Positions 7,910 to 15,676 of a stretch of DNA of 20,904 bases are shown here, piece by piece. The translations under genes and the position numbers were made by a program. Origin of the DNA: Prevotellaceae bacterium (GTDB lineage: Bacteria > Bacteroidota > Bacteroidia > Bacteroidales > UBA932); the NCBI GenBank assembly GCA_031258915.1, contig JAIRMD010000039.1, forward strand, positions 1 through 20,904. The letters are read 5' to 3'. Under the pieces are notes generated by a model. The model made no database searches. It was not told where the DNA came from and worked only from the letters and a program-made list of their open reading frames with translations. Numbering within the stretch: the first letter of the stretch is position 1; each line of letters opens with the position of its first letter.

Positions 7910-9268
7910 CTACAGGTACCGTACTGCGCTCTTGAACTGCTTCCCCCTGTCCTCGTAGCTCTGGAACAGGTCGAAGCTGGCGCAGGCCGGCGAAAGCAGC
8001 ACCGTATCGCCCTTTGCGCTCAGCTCGTAGGCCGCCTTCACCGCCTCCGCAGCCGACTTAGCATCGACAATAGGGGCTACTGCGCCCTCAAACGCCGCGT
8101 GGATTTTGCGGTTGTCCACGCCCAGGCAAACGATGGCCTTCACCTTCTGCTTCACCAGCTGCGCGAGCTCGCCGTAGTCGTTGCCTTTATCCACGCCGCC
8201 CACAATCCACACGGTAGGTGCGGTCATGCTCTCCAGCGCATACCACGTAGCGTTGATGTTGGTGGCCTTGCTGTCGTTGACAAACAGCACGCCGCCCACC
8301 TTTAGCACAGGCTCCAGGCGGTGCTCTACGCCCTCAAAGCCCATCAAGCTGTTGCGGATATGCTCCTTTTTTATCCTCAGCACCTGCCCGGCAATGCTTG
8401 CCGCCATTGAGTTGTAAAGGTTGTGCTTACCTTTGAGCGATAGCTCGCCTACGAGCATCTCAAACACGTCATCTTTATACATTGATACAAGTTTTGTTTT
8501 GTTACTACTTAAAAATACACCTTCCAAAAATACGCCACGGGCTGCTTCTTTCTTTTGGCTAAAGCCAAGCAGCTGCGCCTTTACGCCGATCTCCGGCAGG
8601 TACTTCATCGTTACCTCGTCGTCTGCGCAGTAGATAAAGCAGCCTTTTTTGTCCATGTTCTGCGCAATGCGAAGCTTTGACCTCGCGTAGCGCTCGAGGT
8701 TATTGCCGTACCTGTCCATGTGGTCGGGCGTGATGTTGAGCAGCACGGCAACATCGGCCTTGAAGCGGTACATGTTGTCGAGCTGAAACGAGCTCAGCTC
8801 CAGCACGTAGTAGCCAAAGTGTTCGGTGGCCACCTGCAGCGCAAAGCTCTTGCCTATATTTCCGCCCAGCCCGACGCTCATGCCCGCGCTTTTCATCATG
8901 CGGTAGATGAGCGAGGCGGTGGTTGTTTTTCCGTTGCTGCCGGTTACGCACACCAGCTTGGCCTTGGTGTAGCGCGCCGCGAGCTCAACCTCCGCTATGA
9001 CGGGAATGCCTGCCGCCGCCAGCCGCTGCACCAGCGGCGCCGTGTCCGGAATGCCCGGGCTCTTCACCACCTCGTCGGCGTTCAGTATCAGCTGCTCGCT
9101 ATGCCCGCCCTGCTCGTGGCAAATGCCGCGCTGCCGCAGCGCCTCGAGGTACGCCGGCTTGATGCTCCCCGCATCCGACAGAAAAACGTCGAAGCCCTTC
9201 GCACGCCCAAGAATGGCCGCGCCAACGCCGCTCTCGCCACCGCCAAGTACTACAAGCCGCTTTTTCAT
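7910..9268 (-). CDS. murD: UDP-N-acetylmuramoyl-L-alanine--D-glutamate ligase MurD
   Basis: Cytoplasmic Mur ligase that adds D-glutamate to UDP-MurNAc-L-Ala. The 452-residue product begins MKKRLVVLGGGESGVGAA, has the ATP loop GSNGKTTT at 110-117, then LNITPDHMDRYG and NDSKATN, and in the C-terminal domain WIVGGVDKGNDY and SPACASFDLFQSYEDRG, which identify MurD. The frame is open for 37 more codons upstream, but that longer start would overlap mraY and read through the repeat of the junction; the ATG at 9268 matches the family N-terminus and is preceded by nine A residues. No Shine-Dalgarno sequence is visible, which is usual for Bacteroidota. Confidence 0.97.
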   Translation of the reverse strand: MKKRLVVLGGGESGVGAAILGRAKGFDVFLSDAGSIKPAYLEALRQRGICHEQGGHSEQLILNADEVVKSPGIPDTAPLVQRLAAAGIPVIAEVELAARYTKAKLVCVTGSNGKTTTASLIYRMMKSAGMSVGLGGNIGKSFALQVATEHFGYYVLELSSFQLDNMYRFKADVAVLLNITPDHMDRYGNNLERYARSKLRIAQNMDKKGCFIYCADDEVTMKYLPEIGVKAQLLGFSQKKEAARGVFLEGVFLSSNKTKLVSMYKDDVFEMLVGELSLKGKHNLYNSMAASIAGQVLRIKKEHIRNSLMGFEGVEHRLEPVLKVGGVLFVNDSKATNINATWYALESMTAPTVWIVGGVDKGNDYGELAQLVKQKVKAIVCLGVDNRKIHAAFEGAVAPIVDAKSAAEAVKAAYELSAKGDTVLLSPACASFDLFQSYEDRGKQFKSAVRYL

Positions 9269-9292
9269 TTTTTTTTCTATTATGCTTAGAAG

Positions 9293-9313
9293 AATCTGAA
9301 ACCTGAAATCTAC
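9293..9313 (+). repeat. heptamer array in opposite orientation at the mraY/murD junction
   Basis: Three 7-bp units AATCTGA, AACCTGA, AATCTAC on the plus strand. This is the same family as TTCAGAT but inverted relative to the other junctions of the cluster. It lies 24 bp from the murD start and 8 bp from the mraY stop. Confidence 0.7.
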
Positions 9314-9321
9314 TTTGCCCG

Positions 9322-10572
9322 CTACCTCACCTTCAGCGTCAGTATGGTGGCAATGGCCAGCAGCGCCGCAGCAATCCAAAAGCGCACCACAATTTTTGCC
9401 TCCGCCATATTCTTTTTTTGGTAGTGGTGGTGCAGCGGCGCCATGAGGAACACCCTGCGCCCTTTGCCGTACCTTCGCTTAGCGTACTTAAAGTAGCCCA
9501 CCTGAATGAGCACCGATGCGCTCTCGGCAAGAAAGATGCCGCACAGCACCGGGATGAGCAGCTCCTTGCGGATGATGATGGCGTACACCGCAATGATGCC
9601 GCCGAGCGCAAGGCTGCCCGTGTCGCCCATGAAAACCTGCGCCGGGTAGCTGTTGTACCACAAAAAACCGATGAGCGCACCGATGGCTATCGCTATAAAG
9701 ATGACCATCTCGCCGGAGCCGGGGATGTACATTATGCGAAGGTAGTCGGCGTAGATGACGTTGCTCGACAGGTAGGCAAGAATCCCCAGCGTAACGCTGA
9801 TTACCGTCGATACGCCCGCCGCAAGCCCGTCCATGCCGTCGGTCAGGTTGGCGCCGTTGGACACCGCCGCCACAATAAAAATGGTAACCAGCATGAAAAT
9901 AACCCACCCGGCAACCTGCTTGTGCTCGCCAAAGAAGTCGGGGACAAGCATCGTATAGTCAAACTCGTTGTCCTTGAAGAGCGGTATGGTTGTCCTCGTG
10001 CTCTTGTGCGCCTCGCTAAGGTGTATCACCCTTGCGCTGCCGGCGCTGCCTACCACCACCCGCTGGGCTTCGGGGTGGCTGGCGGGGAGCTTGTCGCGCA
10101 CCACAAACGTATCGCCTGTATACAGCAGCACGCTGACTATGATGCCCAAGCCCACCTGCCCGATAATCTTAAACTTGCCGTGCAAGCCCGACTTGTTCTT
10201 TTTGAAAACCTTAATGTAGTCGTCCAAAAAGCCCAGCGTGCCGAGCCACACGGTGCTTATCACCATGATCCACGTGTACATGTTGGTCAGGTCGGCAAGC
10301 AGGAGCGTCGGCACGAGGATGCATACCAAAATGATGAGGCCACCCATAGTTGGCGTGCCGCGCTTTTGCTGCTGACCTGCCAGCCCAAGGTCGCGCACCT
10401 CCTCGCTGATTAGCTTTCTCTTCAGCAGCCTGATGATGGGCTTGCCCAGCGCCAGCGCCATTACCAGCGCCAGAAGCACCCCTACCCCAGCGCGAAACGA
10501 GATGTAGCTCATCAGCCGCTCACCGGGAAGATCGTAAGCCTGGCTTAAATAGTTGATGAGGTGGTATAGCAT
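9322..10572 (-). CDS. mraY: phospho-MurNAc-pentapeptide transferase MraY
   Basis: Polytopic inner-membrane enzyme that transfers phospho-MurNAc-pentapeptide to undecaprenyl phosphate, forming lipid I. The 416-residue product has about ten membrane segments and the family motifs FLDDYIK (115-121, catalytic Asp pair), NLTDGMDGLAAG (242-253), MGDTGSLALGG (315-325) and APLHHHY (378-384). A hydrophilic segment at about 155-200 is absent from short MraY proteins but is usual in Bacteroidota. The N-terminus MLYHLINYL and the following YISFRA also fit that group. The ATG is 6 bp from a heptamer array. Located between murE and murD. Confidence 0.98.
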   Translation of the reverse strand: MLYHLINYLSQAYDLPGERLMSYISFRAGVGVLLALVMALALGKPIIRLLKRKLISEEVRDLGLAGQQQKRGTPTMGGLIILVCILVPTLLLADLTNMYTWIMVISTVWLGTLGFLDDYIKVFKKNKSGLHGKFKIIGQVGLGIIVSVLLYTGDTFVVRDKLPASHPEAQRVVVGSAGSARVIHLSEAHKSTRTTIPLFKDNEFDYTMLVPDFFGEHKQVAGWVIFMLVTIFIVAAVSNGANLTDGMDGLAAGVSTVISVTLGILAYLSSNVIYADYLRIMYIPGSGEMVIFIAIAIGALIGFLWYNSYPAQVFMGDTGSLALGGIIAVYAIIIRKELLIPVLCGIFLAESASVLIQVGYFKYAKRRYGKGRRVFLMAPLHHHYQKKNMAEAKIVVRFWIAAALLAIATILTLKVR

Positions 10573-10578
10573 TGTAGT

Positions 10579-10613
10579 TTTAGATTTTAGATTTTAGATT
10601 TCAGATTTCAGAT
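10579..10613 (-). repeat. heptamer array at the murE/mraY junction
   Basis: Five 7-bp units on the plus strand without interruption: TTTAGAT three times, then TTCAGAT twice. The array ends exactly at the murE stop codon (10614-10616). On the murE side, CTCCTAA-type sequences (10635-10655) lie inside the murE coding end. It begins 6 bp from the mraY start. Confidence 0.9.
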
Positions 10614-12092
10614 TTATATTTTCAAATTTTCAAGCTCTCCTAAGCTCCTAAACTCCTCCTTCAGGACTTCCTTGTCGTCGAAGTGAAATTTTTCGGTGCC
10701 TACGATTTGGTAGGTTTCGTGCCCTTTTCCTGCCACCAAGATAATATCATCTTTTTTGGCAAGCATTACCGCTGCTTTGATGGCCTCGCGGCGGTCGGCA
10801 ATGGCGAGCGTTCGCCGGCGCGCCTCAGCGCTCACGCCGGCGTACATTTCGGCCAAAATATCTTCGGGTTTTTCCTTACGGGGGTTGTCGCTGGTAAGAA
10901 TCGCCATATCGCTGTTTTCGGCTGCCTCACGCGCCATGATGGGGCGCTTGGCGCGGTCGCGGTTGCCGCCGCAGCCCACCACCGCTATCAGCTTTTGCCC
11001 GCCCCTGCGCAGCTTGTTGATGGCGCCGAGCACGTTGGCCAGCGCGTCGGGGGTATGCGCATAGTCAACGATGGCGGTAATGCCCGTGCCCGACTTCACG
11101 TACTCAAACCGCCCCGCCACCGCGCCCAGCGTGCTGATGATGCGCAGCGCTTCGCTGCGCGGTGCGCCCAGCAGGGTTGCCGCACCGTAAACGGCGCTCA
11201 CGTTGTAGGCGTTGAAGTCGCCAATGAGCCTCGTCCACAGCTCCGCGCCGTTAATGTCGAGCAGCATGCCGTCCATGCGCCGCTCCCTGATGCGGCACTT
11301 GAAGTCGGCGGGCGCGCGCAGCCCGTACGTTTTCACCTGCGCCTTCGCGCTCTGCACCATCACCATTCCGTTACGCTCGTCGGCGTTGGTGAGCGCAAAG
11401 GCGGCGGCGGGCAGCTCGTCAAAGAACGTTTTTTTTGCCTTGAGGTACTCCTCAAACGTCCTGTGGTAGTCGAGGTGGTCGTGCGTAAGGTTGCTGAAAA
11501 TACCGCCCGCAAAGCGCAGCCCCTCTACGCGCCGCTGCGCAATGGCGTGCGAGCTGACCTCCATGAAGCAGTAGGAGCACCCCTCATCCACCATCTCGCG
11601 CAGCATCCTGTTGATGGCGATGGCGTCGGGCGTAGTATGGGTGGCCTCTATTGCCCTGTCGTCTACCCGGTAAACCACCGTAGAAATAAGCCCTACCTTG
11701 TGCCCCAGCGCTTTGAAGAGGTCGTAGAGGAGGGTTGCCGTGGTTGTCTTTCCGTTGGTTCCGGTAACGCCAACCAGCTTAAGCTCGCGCGAAGGGTTGC
11801 CGTAAAATGCCGCCGCCGCTAAGCCCACCGCGCTACCGCTGCTCTTCACTACGGCGTAGCAGACGCTGGGGCTAAGCGTATCCGGCAGCCGCTCGCAAAT
11901 AACCGCCGCTGCGCCGCCGGCAACGGCGCTGGGGATAAAAATGTGCCCGTCGGTTTGCGCACCCTTGAGCGCAGCAAAGCAGCAGCCTGCGCCCACCTCA
12001 CTGCTGCTGAGGCTAATGGAGGTAACGTCAACGTCTGCGCTACCGTGCACTGCCAGCGCACCTGTTTGCTCTATGATTTTCCGAAAATCCAT
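10614..12092 (-). CDS. murE: UDP-MurNAc-L-Ala-D-Glu--meso-diaminopimelate ligase MurE
   Basis: Cytoplasmic Mur ligase adding the third residue of the stem peptide. The 492-residue product has the ATP loop GTNGKTTT at 111-118, MEVSSHAI and FSNLTHDHLDYH in the central domain, a lysine-rich YLKAKKTFF near 216-224 that should hold the carbamylated Lys, DYAHTPDAL near 343-351, and the specificity motif DNPR at 402-405. DNPR is found in ligases that use meso-diaminopimelate; lysine-adding enzymes differ there. The C-terminal tail SLGELENLKI is encoded by sequence that looks like the junction spacer (TTAGGAG followed by A-rich units), so the original end may have been earlier. ATG start; 17 bp after the ftsI stop. 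Confidence 0.97.
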   Translation of the reverse strand: MDFRKIIEQTGALAVHGSADVDVTSISLSSSEVGAGCCFAALKGAQTDGHIFIPSAVAGGAAAVICERLPDTLSPSVCYAVVKSSGSAVGLAAAAFYGNPSRELKLVGVTGTNGKTTTATLLYDLFKALGHKVGLISTVVYRVDDRAIEATHTTPDAIAINRMLREMVDEGCSYCFMEVSSHAIAQRRVEGLRFAGGIFSNLTHDHLDYHRTFEEYLKAKKTFFDELPAAAFALTNADERNGMVMVQSAKAQVKTYGLRAPADFKCRIRERRMDGMLLDINGAELWTRLIGDFNAYNVSAVYGAATLLGAPRSEALRIISTLGAVAGRFEYVKSGTGITAIVDYAHTPDALANVLGAINKLRRGGQKLIAVVGCGGNRDRAKRPIMAREAAENSDMAILTSDNPRKEKPEDILAEMYAGVSAEARRRTLAIADRREAIKAAVMLAKKDDIILVAGKGHETYQIVGTEKFHFDDKEVLKEEFRSLGELENLKI

Positions 12093-12109
12093 GATTTCTA
12101 ATTCTAAAT

Positions 12110-14257
12110 TTAGTTATGGCTCAGCGTCAGCGCTACTACATCCCCCGCAGCGTAAGGGGTGCCCGGCTCCGGGCTTTGCCTTTGTACGGCACCTCTCCCC
12201 GAAAAGCGGACTTTCAACCCGCTATTCTCCAAAATGTAAATGGCATCCTGCAAGCCCATGTTCTTGACGTTGGGGGTAAGGTTTTTCACCACTCCCCTGT
12301 GGTAGGCAAGCACTTCTCCGCCCTCCTGCTCGGTGGTGATCCACTCGCCCACGCTCGATTTGGCCACCAGCGGTACGCCGAGCTTGCCGAGCGCCTGCCG
12401 CAGCTTGGCGTAGCTGCCGCTTTTGGTGTACGGTGCCTCGGCGGGCTGCCTCTTTTCCGTTAGGGGCGGCTGCCACGCAGCAGAGCGCGCGTACACCTTC
12501 TCCGCTATCCCCTTAAACACCGGAGCAGCAATAGCGCCGCCGTATGCCTTGTTGGGCGTATCGAACGTTTTGAACGCCACTATGCAGCTGTACGCCGGCC
12601 TGTCGGCCGGAAAGTACCCCGCAAACGACGACAGCTTTTGGTTCGTGTACCCCTTTTGCGGCTCGGCTATGTGGGCGGTGCCTGTTTTCCCGGCAATCGG
12701 AAACGCGCTGCTGTGCGCCTTCTTAGCCGTGCCGTTCTCCACCGTTCCCACCAGCATTTGGTGCAGGTTGTCCAGCGTATTATTTGAGCAAATGGAGGCG
12801 TGCACCACCTGCGTCGGGAACGTCCTGACGACCCTGCCATCCTGCCGCACCGCTTTTATAAACTTGGGGTGCACCATCACGCCGCCGTTTGCCACGGCGT
12901 TGTAGAGCGCCAGCGTTTGCATCGGCGTTATCTCCAGCTCGTAGCCAATGCTCATCATCTCCAGCGTCAGCCCCGAGAATTTATCAACCGACTTGATGTT
13001 AGGCGCAACCCCCGTTTTGCCGGGCGAGATGTCGAAGTTCACCACATCCTTGAGCTTGAGCGCCTCTATGCGCTCGGCAAAATCTTTCTTGCCATCCTTG
13101 CTCGTGTAGAGCCTTTTCGAGAGCTCAATGGTGCCCACGTTCGAGGATTTCTCAAACGCCTGCTGCATGGTCAGCGTTCCCCCGCTCGACCCTTCGTCCT
13201 CAAACGTTTTTCCGTACTTGGTCGTCCTCCCGTTTTTGGTATCCACCGTATCGGTGAGCTTGAGGTTTTTTTCCAGCATTATCATGAACGATGCCAGCTT
13301 GAAGGTCGAGCCGGGGTCTTTGCTGTAGTATAGCGCGTAGTTCTCCTCCTCCACAATCCTGCCGCTGTTGTCCCTTTTTTTGTTGGCAATGGCGCGTACT
13401 TCGCCTGTGGCCACCTCCATAACCACGGCGGTGCCCCACTCCAAGTCGGGGTTTTTGAGCAGGCTTTTCACGATTTCGCTCTCGGCCATCTCCTGCAAGT
13501 CTACGTCCAGCGTAGTAATCACGTCGCAGCCTTCAACCGGCTCCACGTCCGGTTTGTTTCGGAGAGGTATCCACTGCTTCTTCCCTACGGTTTTGTGCAG
13601 CGTCTCCATGCCCGGCCTGCCGGCCAGCTCCTTGTTAAAAAAATATTCAATGCCTATGTACCCGTGCCCCTCGCCGTTGGTGCGGCCAACGGTGTTTCGC
13701 GCCATTGCCTCGTATGGCTGCAGGCGGTTTACTCGAGCCTTAGCTATTAAGCCGCCGCGGTTGGGGTTGCTGCGCAAAATAGGCGCCTTGCTCAGCTCCT
13801 TCATCTCGCTGTAGGTAACAGCGCGGCTCGCCAAGGGGCGGTGGCGAAACGTTTTTTTGCTGGGGTCGCTAATGGCCTTTTGCCGGTCGGTTCTCAGCTC
13901 CTTGGCGTACGCCTCCGCGCTTTTGTCTTTGATAACGCGGCTCAAGCTCGCCGCCATCGAATCTACGTACTTGTTGAAGGTGGCATCGTGAAGCCCTGCT
14001 GCGTTGAGGTCGGTAAAGAGCTTGTACTTGTAAGTGGTCGTGGCAAGCAGCTTTTCGTCATGCGCCAAAATGTTGCCGCGGCTCACCGGAATTGTTCTTT
14101 CTATAAATATTTTTTCGTTGATTACGGCCACCATATCCTGCTTGCCGTCTATGCCGGTAGCAATCCGCACCATTTGCCCCACCACGACAACTGCAGCAGC
14201 CACCAGCATAAAGTATATGATAGCAAAACGAACGGTTATGGTAGATTTTACAGACAT
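12110..14257 (-). CDS. ftsI: septal penicillin-binding protein FtsI (class B PBP with PASTA domain)
   Basis: Membrane-anchored D,D-transpeptidase that crosslinks septal peptidoglycan as partner of FtsW. The 715-residue product has a short cytoplasmic end, one membrane segment (about 10-32), a dimerisation domain starting with SRGNILA (59-65), and a transpeptidase domain with the active-site motifs STFK (Ser317), SSN (371-373) and KTG (524-526). A single PASTA domain occupies about 655-714 and ends the protein; one such domain is common in Bacteroidota FtsI. It is separated from the FtsL-like gene by 94 bp with an 11-bp repeat, the longest gap of the cluster. ATG start. A catalytic class B PBP is certain; the septal role rests on gene order. 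Confidence 0.96.
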   Translation of the reverse strand: MSVKSTITVRFAIIYFMLVAAAVVVVGQMVRIATGIDGKQDMVAVINEKIFIERTIPVSRGNILAHDEKLLATTTYKYKLFTDLNAAGLHDATFNKYVDSMAASLSRVIKDKSAEAYAKELRTDRQKAISDPSKKTFRHRPLASRAVTYSEMKELSKAPILRSNPNRGGLIAKARVNRLQPYEAMARNTVGRTNGEGHGYIGIEYFFNKELAGRPGMETLHKTVGKKQWIPLRNKPDVEPVEGCDVITTLDVDLQEMAESEIVKSLLKNPDLEWGTAVVMEVATGEVRAIANKKRDNSGRIVEEENYALYYSKDPGSTFKLASFMIMLEKNLKLTDTVDTKNGRTTKYGKTFEDEGSSGGTLTMQQAFEKSSNVGTIELSKRLYTSKDGKKDFAERIEALKLKDVVNFDISPGKTGVAPNIKSVDKFSGLTLEMMSIGYELEITPMQTLALYNAVANGGVMVHPKFIKAVRQDGRVVRTFPTQVVHASICSNNTLDNLHQMLVGTVENGTAKKAHSSAFPIAGKTGTAHIAEPQKGYTNQKLSSFAGYFPADRPAYSCIVAFKTFDTPNKAYGGAIAAPVFKGIAEKVYARSAAWQPPLTEKRQPAEAPYTKSGSYAKLRQALGKLGVPLVAKSSVGEWITTEQEGGEVLAYHRGVVKNLTPNVKNMGLQDAIYILENSGLKVRFSGRGAVQRQSPEPGTPYAAGDVVALTLSHN

Positions 14258-14260
14258 ACT

Positions 14261-14304
14261 ACTAAGGCCTTATTAAGGCATTATTAAGGCATTATTAAGG
14301 CATT
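14261..14304 (-). repeat. 11-bp tandem repeat between ftsL-like gene and ftsI
   Basis: Four units on the plus strand: ACTAAGGCCTT, then ATTAAGGCATT three times. In gene direction the unit reads AATGCCTTAAT, with TAA triplets. It ends 3 bp from the ftsI start. Period 11 replaces the period 7 of the other junctions. Confidence 0.92.
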
Positions 14305-14351
14305 ATAAAAATGGTAATCAGCATCATCAGTGCTCATAGCTTACACCCCCC

Positions 14352-14729
14352 CTATCGCTTGCCGTCGCCGGCTATCCTCACGGGTGGCGTTTGCGACTCC
14401 TTCAGGTTCAGCCCTCGCCGCTCCACCTCGCCTATCACGCTCGTTTGGCTTGTGAACCCTATGAGCTGGGCGCGGGTGGCCGTTGCCTCATCCTTCAGGC
14501 TGTTCATCTTTTCCTGAAGCTCCACCTTGCGCTTCGCCTTACTTTCCACCGCGTAGTGGTTGAGAATGTACAGAAATCCCAGCGCGGCAAGCAGCAGCAC
14601 GTACCCAATATGGTTGCCCAGCATACGGCGCAGGTTAGCGTTCCCGGTTATCACATCGGTCAGCTTGAGCTTTGTCTTTTTTTTCAGCTCCTTTACATCT
14701 TCAAACTCAACAGGTTTCTTGAAAAACAT
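14352..14729 (-). CDS. ftsL: FtsL-like cell division protein
   Basis: Small bitopic protein of 125 residues: a Lys-rich cytoplasmic part (1-40), one membrane segment (about 41-58) and a charged helix (about 62-95) likely to form a coiled coil. This is the build of FtsL, which joins FtsQ and FtsB-type partners and activates the FtsW-FtsI pair. Sequence similarity to proteobacterial FtsL is not evident, as expected for this fast-evolving family; the call rests on size, topology and position between rsmH and ftsI. The start codon lies 3 bp after the rsmH stop, so the two are probably translationally coupled. This is the only junction of the cluster with no spacer repeat. Confidence 0.85.
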   Translation of the reverse strand: MFFKKPVEFEDVKELKKKTKLKLTDVITGNANLRRMLGNHIGYVLLLAALGFLYILNHYAVESKAKRKVELQEKMNSLKDEATATRAQLIGFTSQTSVIGEVERRGLNLKESQTPPVRIAGDGKR

Positions 14730-14732
14730 TCG

Positions 14733-15644
14733 CTATGATATTTTTTGTGCGATGCGGAGCTTTGCGCTTCTCGCCCGCGGGTTTTGCCGCAGCTCGGCTT
14801 CGGTGGGCAACGCCACCTTTTTGTTTATCGCCTCAAGCGGCGCTGTAGCTGCTCCAAAGGGGTCTTTTCCCATCTCGCCGCGCACGTTGCCGCACCGTAT
14901 AAAATTTTTTACCATCCGGTCCTCCAGCGAGTGGTAGGTGATAACCGATAGCCGACCGCCCGCTTTCAGCGCCTTTGCCGCCTGCGGCAGCATTTGCTCC
15001 AGCGCCAGCATTTCCTGATTTACCTCAATGCGAAGCGCCTGAAAAATTTTTGCCAGCGGCTTGCGCTCGCCAAACGATGGTAACGCCGGGCGAAGCGCCT
15101 CGACCAGCTCGCCAGCCGTTGCTATGCGCGACTTTTGCCGCGCCGCGTCTATGAGTTTGGCTATCTTAGCGGCGTTGCTCAGCTCGCCGTAGCTGGCAAA
15201 AATCCTGGCCAGCTCCTGCACGCTGCACGTATTTACCAGCGCCGACGCCGTGCGCTCGCAATGCCGGTTCATGCGCATGTCCAGCGGCGAATCGAACCTG
15301 AAGGAAAAGCCCCGCTCTGCCACATCGAGCTGCCGCCACGATACCCCAAGGTCGCCCAAAATACCGTCAACCTCATCTACGGCGCGGTAGCGCAGGTAGC
15401 TGCGCAAAAACCGGAAGCTGCCCCTCACCAGCGTCAGCCTTTTATCGCCAATCGCATCAACGTTTTCCGCAGCATCGGCATCTTGGTCAAACGCAACCAC
15501 GCGACCCTTGCTGCCCAGCCGCCGCAGTATCTCGCGCGCATGGCCGCCGCCGCCAAACGTTACGTCAACGTATATGCCGCTTGGCTTAACATCCAAACCA
15601 TCAACGCTTTCATTCAGCAGCACCGGCACGTGATATAAATTCAA
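14733..15644 (-). CDS. rsmH: 16S rRNA (cytosine-1402-N4)-methyltransferase RsmH (MraW)
   Basis: SAM-dependent enzyme that methylates N4 of C1402 in the decoding centre of 16S rRNA. The 303-residue product starts close to the family consensus (YHVPVLLNESVDGL), has the SAM loop VDVTFGGGGHAREIL (26-40), AFDQDADA (51-58), QALRIEVNQEM in the substrate-side region and the C-terminal GGRLSVITYHSLEDRMVKNF, and ends with NPRARSAKLRIAQ, all typical of RsmH. The start is TTG. No ATG is available between the upstream in-frame TAG and the conserved region; a GTG five codons later would cut into it. The TTG directly abuts a heptamer array. Second gene of the cluster, after mraZ. Confidence 0.97.
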   Translation of the reverse strand: MNLYHVPVLLNESVDGLDVKPSGIYVDVTFGGGGHAREILRRLGSKGRVVAFDQDADAAENVDAIGDKRLTLVRGSFRFLRSYLRYRAVDEVDGILGDLGVSWRQLDVAERGFSFRFDSPLDMRMNRHCERTASALVNTCSVQELARIFASYGELSNAAKIAKLIDAARQKSRIATAGELVEALRPALPSFGERKPLAKIFQALRIEVNQEMLALEQMLPQAAKALKAGGRLSVITYHSLEDRMVKNFIRCGNVRGEMGKDPFGAATAPLEAINKKVALPTEAELRQNPRARSAKLRIAQKIS

Positions 15645-15672
15645 ACTATGAACTATGAACTATGAGCTGTGA
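15645..15672 (-). repeat. heptamer array (ACTATGA) at the mraZ/rsmH junction
   Basis: Plus-strand units ACTATGA three times, then GCTGTGA. In gene direction the unit is TCATAGT, which contains TAG. It fills the 32-bp junction almost entirely and touches the TTG start of rsmH. Confidence 0.9.
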
Positions 15673-15676
15673 AACC

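Noticed and set aside
9269..9379. Longer murD with 37 extra N-terminal residues
   Set aside because: It would overlap mraY and translate the junction repeat; the MKKRLVVLGGGES start at 9268 matches MurD proteins.
10683..11822. 379-codon open frame on the plus strand opposite murE, and similar long frames opposite mraY (9418-10413) and murG (5690-6358)
   Set aside because: Antisense shadows of conserved GC-rich genes; their translations are rich in His, Arg and Val with no domain pattern.
14284..14337. 17-codon small open frame between the FtsL-like gene and ftsI (MSTDDADYHFYNALIMP)
   Set aside because: Its second half is the 11-bp repeat and nothing else supports translation; could be a leader peptide but there is no evidence.
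1799..15672. Junction arrays as a CRISPR or as transposon ends
   Set aside because: Units are 7-11 bp, contiguous, without spacers, without cas genes, and without transposase or target duplications.
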